From: Formicarius rufipectus
Taxonomy: Eukaryota > Chordata > Aves > Passeriformes > Formicariidae
Direction of reading: 5' to 3'
Assembly: GCA_013399695.1 (NCBI GenBank)
Contig: VXAU01001321.1
Coordinates: forward strand, 131,862-195,861
Length of the DNA stretch: 64,000 nt
Shown: piece after piece, positions 63,300-64,000 of the stretch
Position numbering within the stretch: position 1 is the stretch's first letter
How the letters are laid out: every line of letters starts with the position of its first letter
Made by a program: the position numbers and the translations under genes
Notes under the pieces: model-generated
What the model saw: the letters and a program-made list of their open reading frames with translations, nothing else
Database searches by the model: none
Told to the model about the DNA's origin: nothing

Positions 63300-64000
63300 C
63301 AATCTCCCTTTGGGACTTTTGTGTAGTTGTAATTGAATCGTCTTCTCCGTGGACACCCCTTTGTCGTGGAGGAGAAGCTTGTGTGCCCTTATGAGGTTGT
63401 GAGCTATGCTGGTGGTGGTTTATGCCTCCGGCAGGGTCTCCCATGCTGGTCAGGTCTCAACTGAAGGGTCAGACAAAGTGTGTCCTCAGGCAGGATGGGC
63501 TCGTCAGCCACACGGCAACCATTGTAGGGGAAGGACAACTCTAACTCCAAACCTGGACAGATGGAGCTCACTTAGCCCTGTCAGGCCATCCATCTAAGAG
63601 AAGGATACTCTAACCAGACCTACATCCTGAGGACCTCGCTGTCACTGTCCAAGCTTGCTAGGCCCTGGCAGATGAACCTCAGGAGTAAAGGGTGGGGCCA
63701 GTTCTGCACACACTGGGCCTCATCTAAAAATTCCGCTGCGCAGGCTTGAGAGATTCACCCACTTTTCCAAAGCCCTGCAGCGACAGGCGAGGGACAAAAC
63801 GGCAGGTGTTATGGAGCACTGGAGGCCATAGACCCAACCCTGCATGCAGGTAGTTCAGGCCATTGGTCGTCAAGACTGACCCTGGAGATGACAGTCTTGT
63901 TCGGCAGCATCCTGAATGACCAAGCAGCCTTTTTCAAGGAGAGCGCTGCTTGCTCCACATGGAGAGGGGCCTAGAAAAGGTGGCCTAACCAAAGCTCATC
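63300..64000 (+). mobile_element. probable 5' region of an RTE-class LINE, runs off the window
   Basis: From about 63300 the composition changes to GC-richer and CpG-bearing sequence, continuing to the window edge. Segments such as GGAGGAGAAGCTTGTGTG, TATGCCTCCGGCAGGGTCTC, CATGCTGGTCAGGTC, ATTCCGCTGCGCAGGCTTGA and GGGCCTAGAAAAGGTGGCCT resemble, from memory, the leader of vertebrate RTE-type LINEs that precedes an endonuclease frame starting near a WNVRTL motif. That frame would lie beyond base 64000 and cannot be seen. No intact open frame is present here. In birds such elements (AviRTE) are patchily distributed. Alternatives are another multicopy repeat or a genuine CpG-rich regulatory region. 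Confidence 0.4.

Noticed and set aside
1..64000. CRISPR arrays, bacterial operons, phage or toxin-antitoxin systems
   Set aside because: The DNA is clearly vertebrate: CR1, avian LTRs, microsatellites, CpG depletion and no long frames.

Overview
The window looks like nuclear DNA from a bird, most probably a passerine. It is AT-rich and poor in CpG, with small assembly gaps (N runs at 10164-10202 and 48083-48277, single N at 42925 and 47251). Its interspersed repeats are almost all CR1 LINE copies and avian-type LTRs. A tRNA-Ile-headed SINE with a CR1-X-like tail (50746-50886) resembles the songbird SINE family TguSINE1 and is the main reason for favouring a passerine. No mammalian-type repeats (Alu, L1) are visible. 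The family names come from recognising the sequence, not from a database search.

No host protein-coding gene could be supported. The open reading frames are short (the longest about 150 codons), overlap on both strands, lack recognisable domains, or fall in repeats and low-complexity DNA. I read the window as a gene-poor intergenic stretch or a very long intron.

Layout: 1-4139 unique AT-rich DNA. 4140-5731 a CR1 LINE whose 5' part is inverted relative to its 3' part. 5732-14331 unique DNA with a small gap. 14332-14843 a solo ERVL-type LTR. 14844-21504 unique DNA with a (TTTG)n tract and homeodomain/POU-motif-rich patches. 21505-23055 a decayed CR1 with a CR1-X-like tail. 23056-27073 unique DNA with expanded poly-T. 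27074-28565 an antisense CR1 split by a nested LTR (27839-28231). 28566-41929 unique DNA with a local CpG cluster at 29655-29897 and two small hairpins near 40.6-40.7 kb. 41930-42065 a CR1 tail. 42066-50745 unique DNA with a (CTTT)n tract running into a gap. 50746-50886 the SINE. 52965-53322 a probable short-R LTR with a poly-C run. 54188-54272 a CR1 tail. 54273-63299 unique DNA. 63300-64000 a CpG-richer block that reads like the 5' part of an RTE-class LINE and runs off the window.

There is no operon-like or multi-gene system here. The most informative content is retroelement biology: a twin-priming-type 5' inversion in a CR1, a SINE beside a LINE that shares its 3' tail, a nested LTR that gives relative insertion order, and a possible RTE fragment that would be phylogenetically informative.
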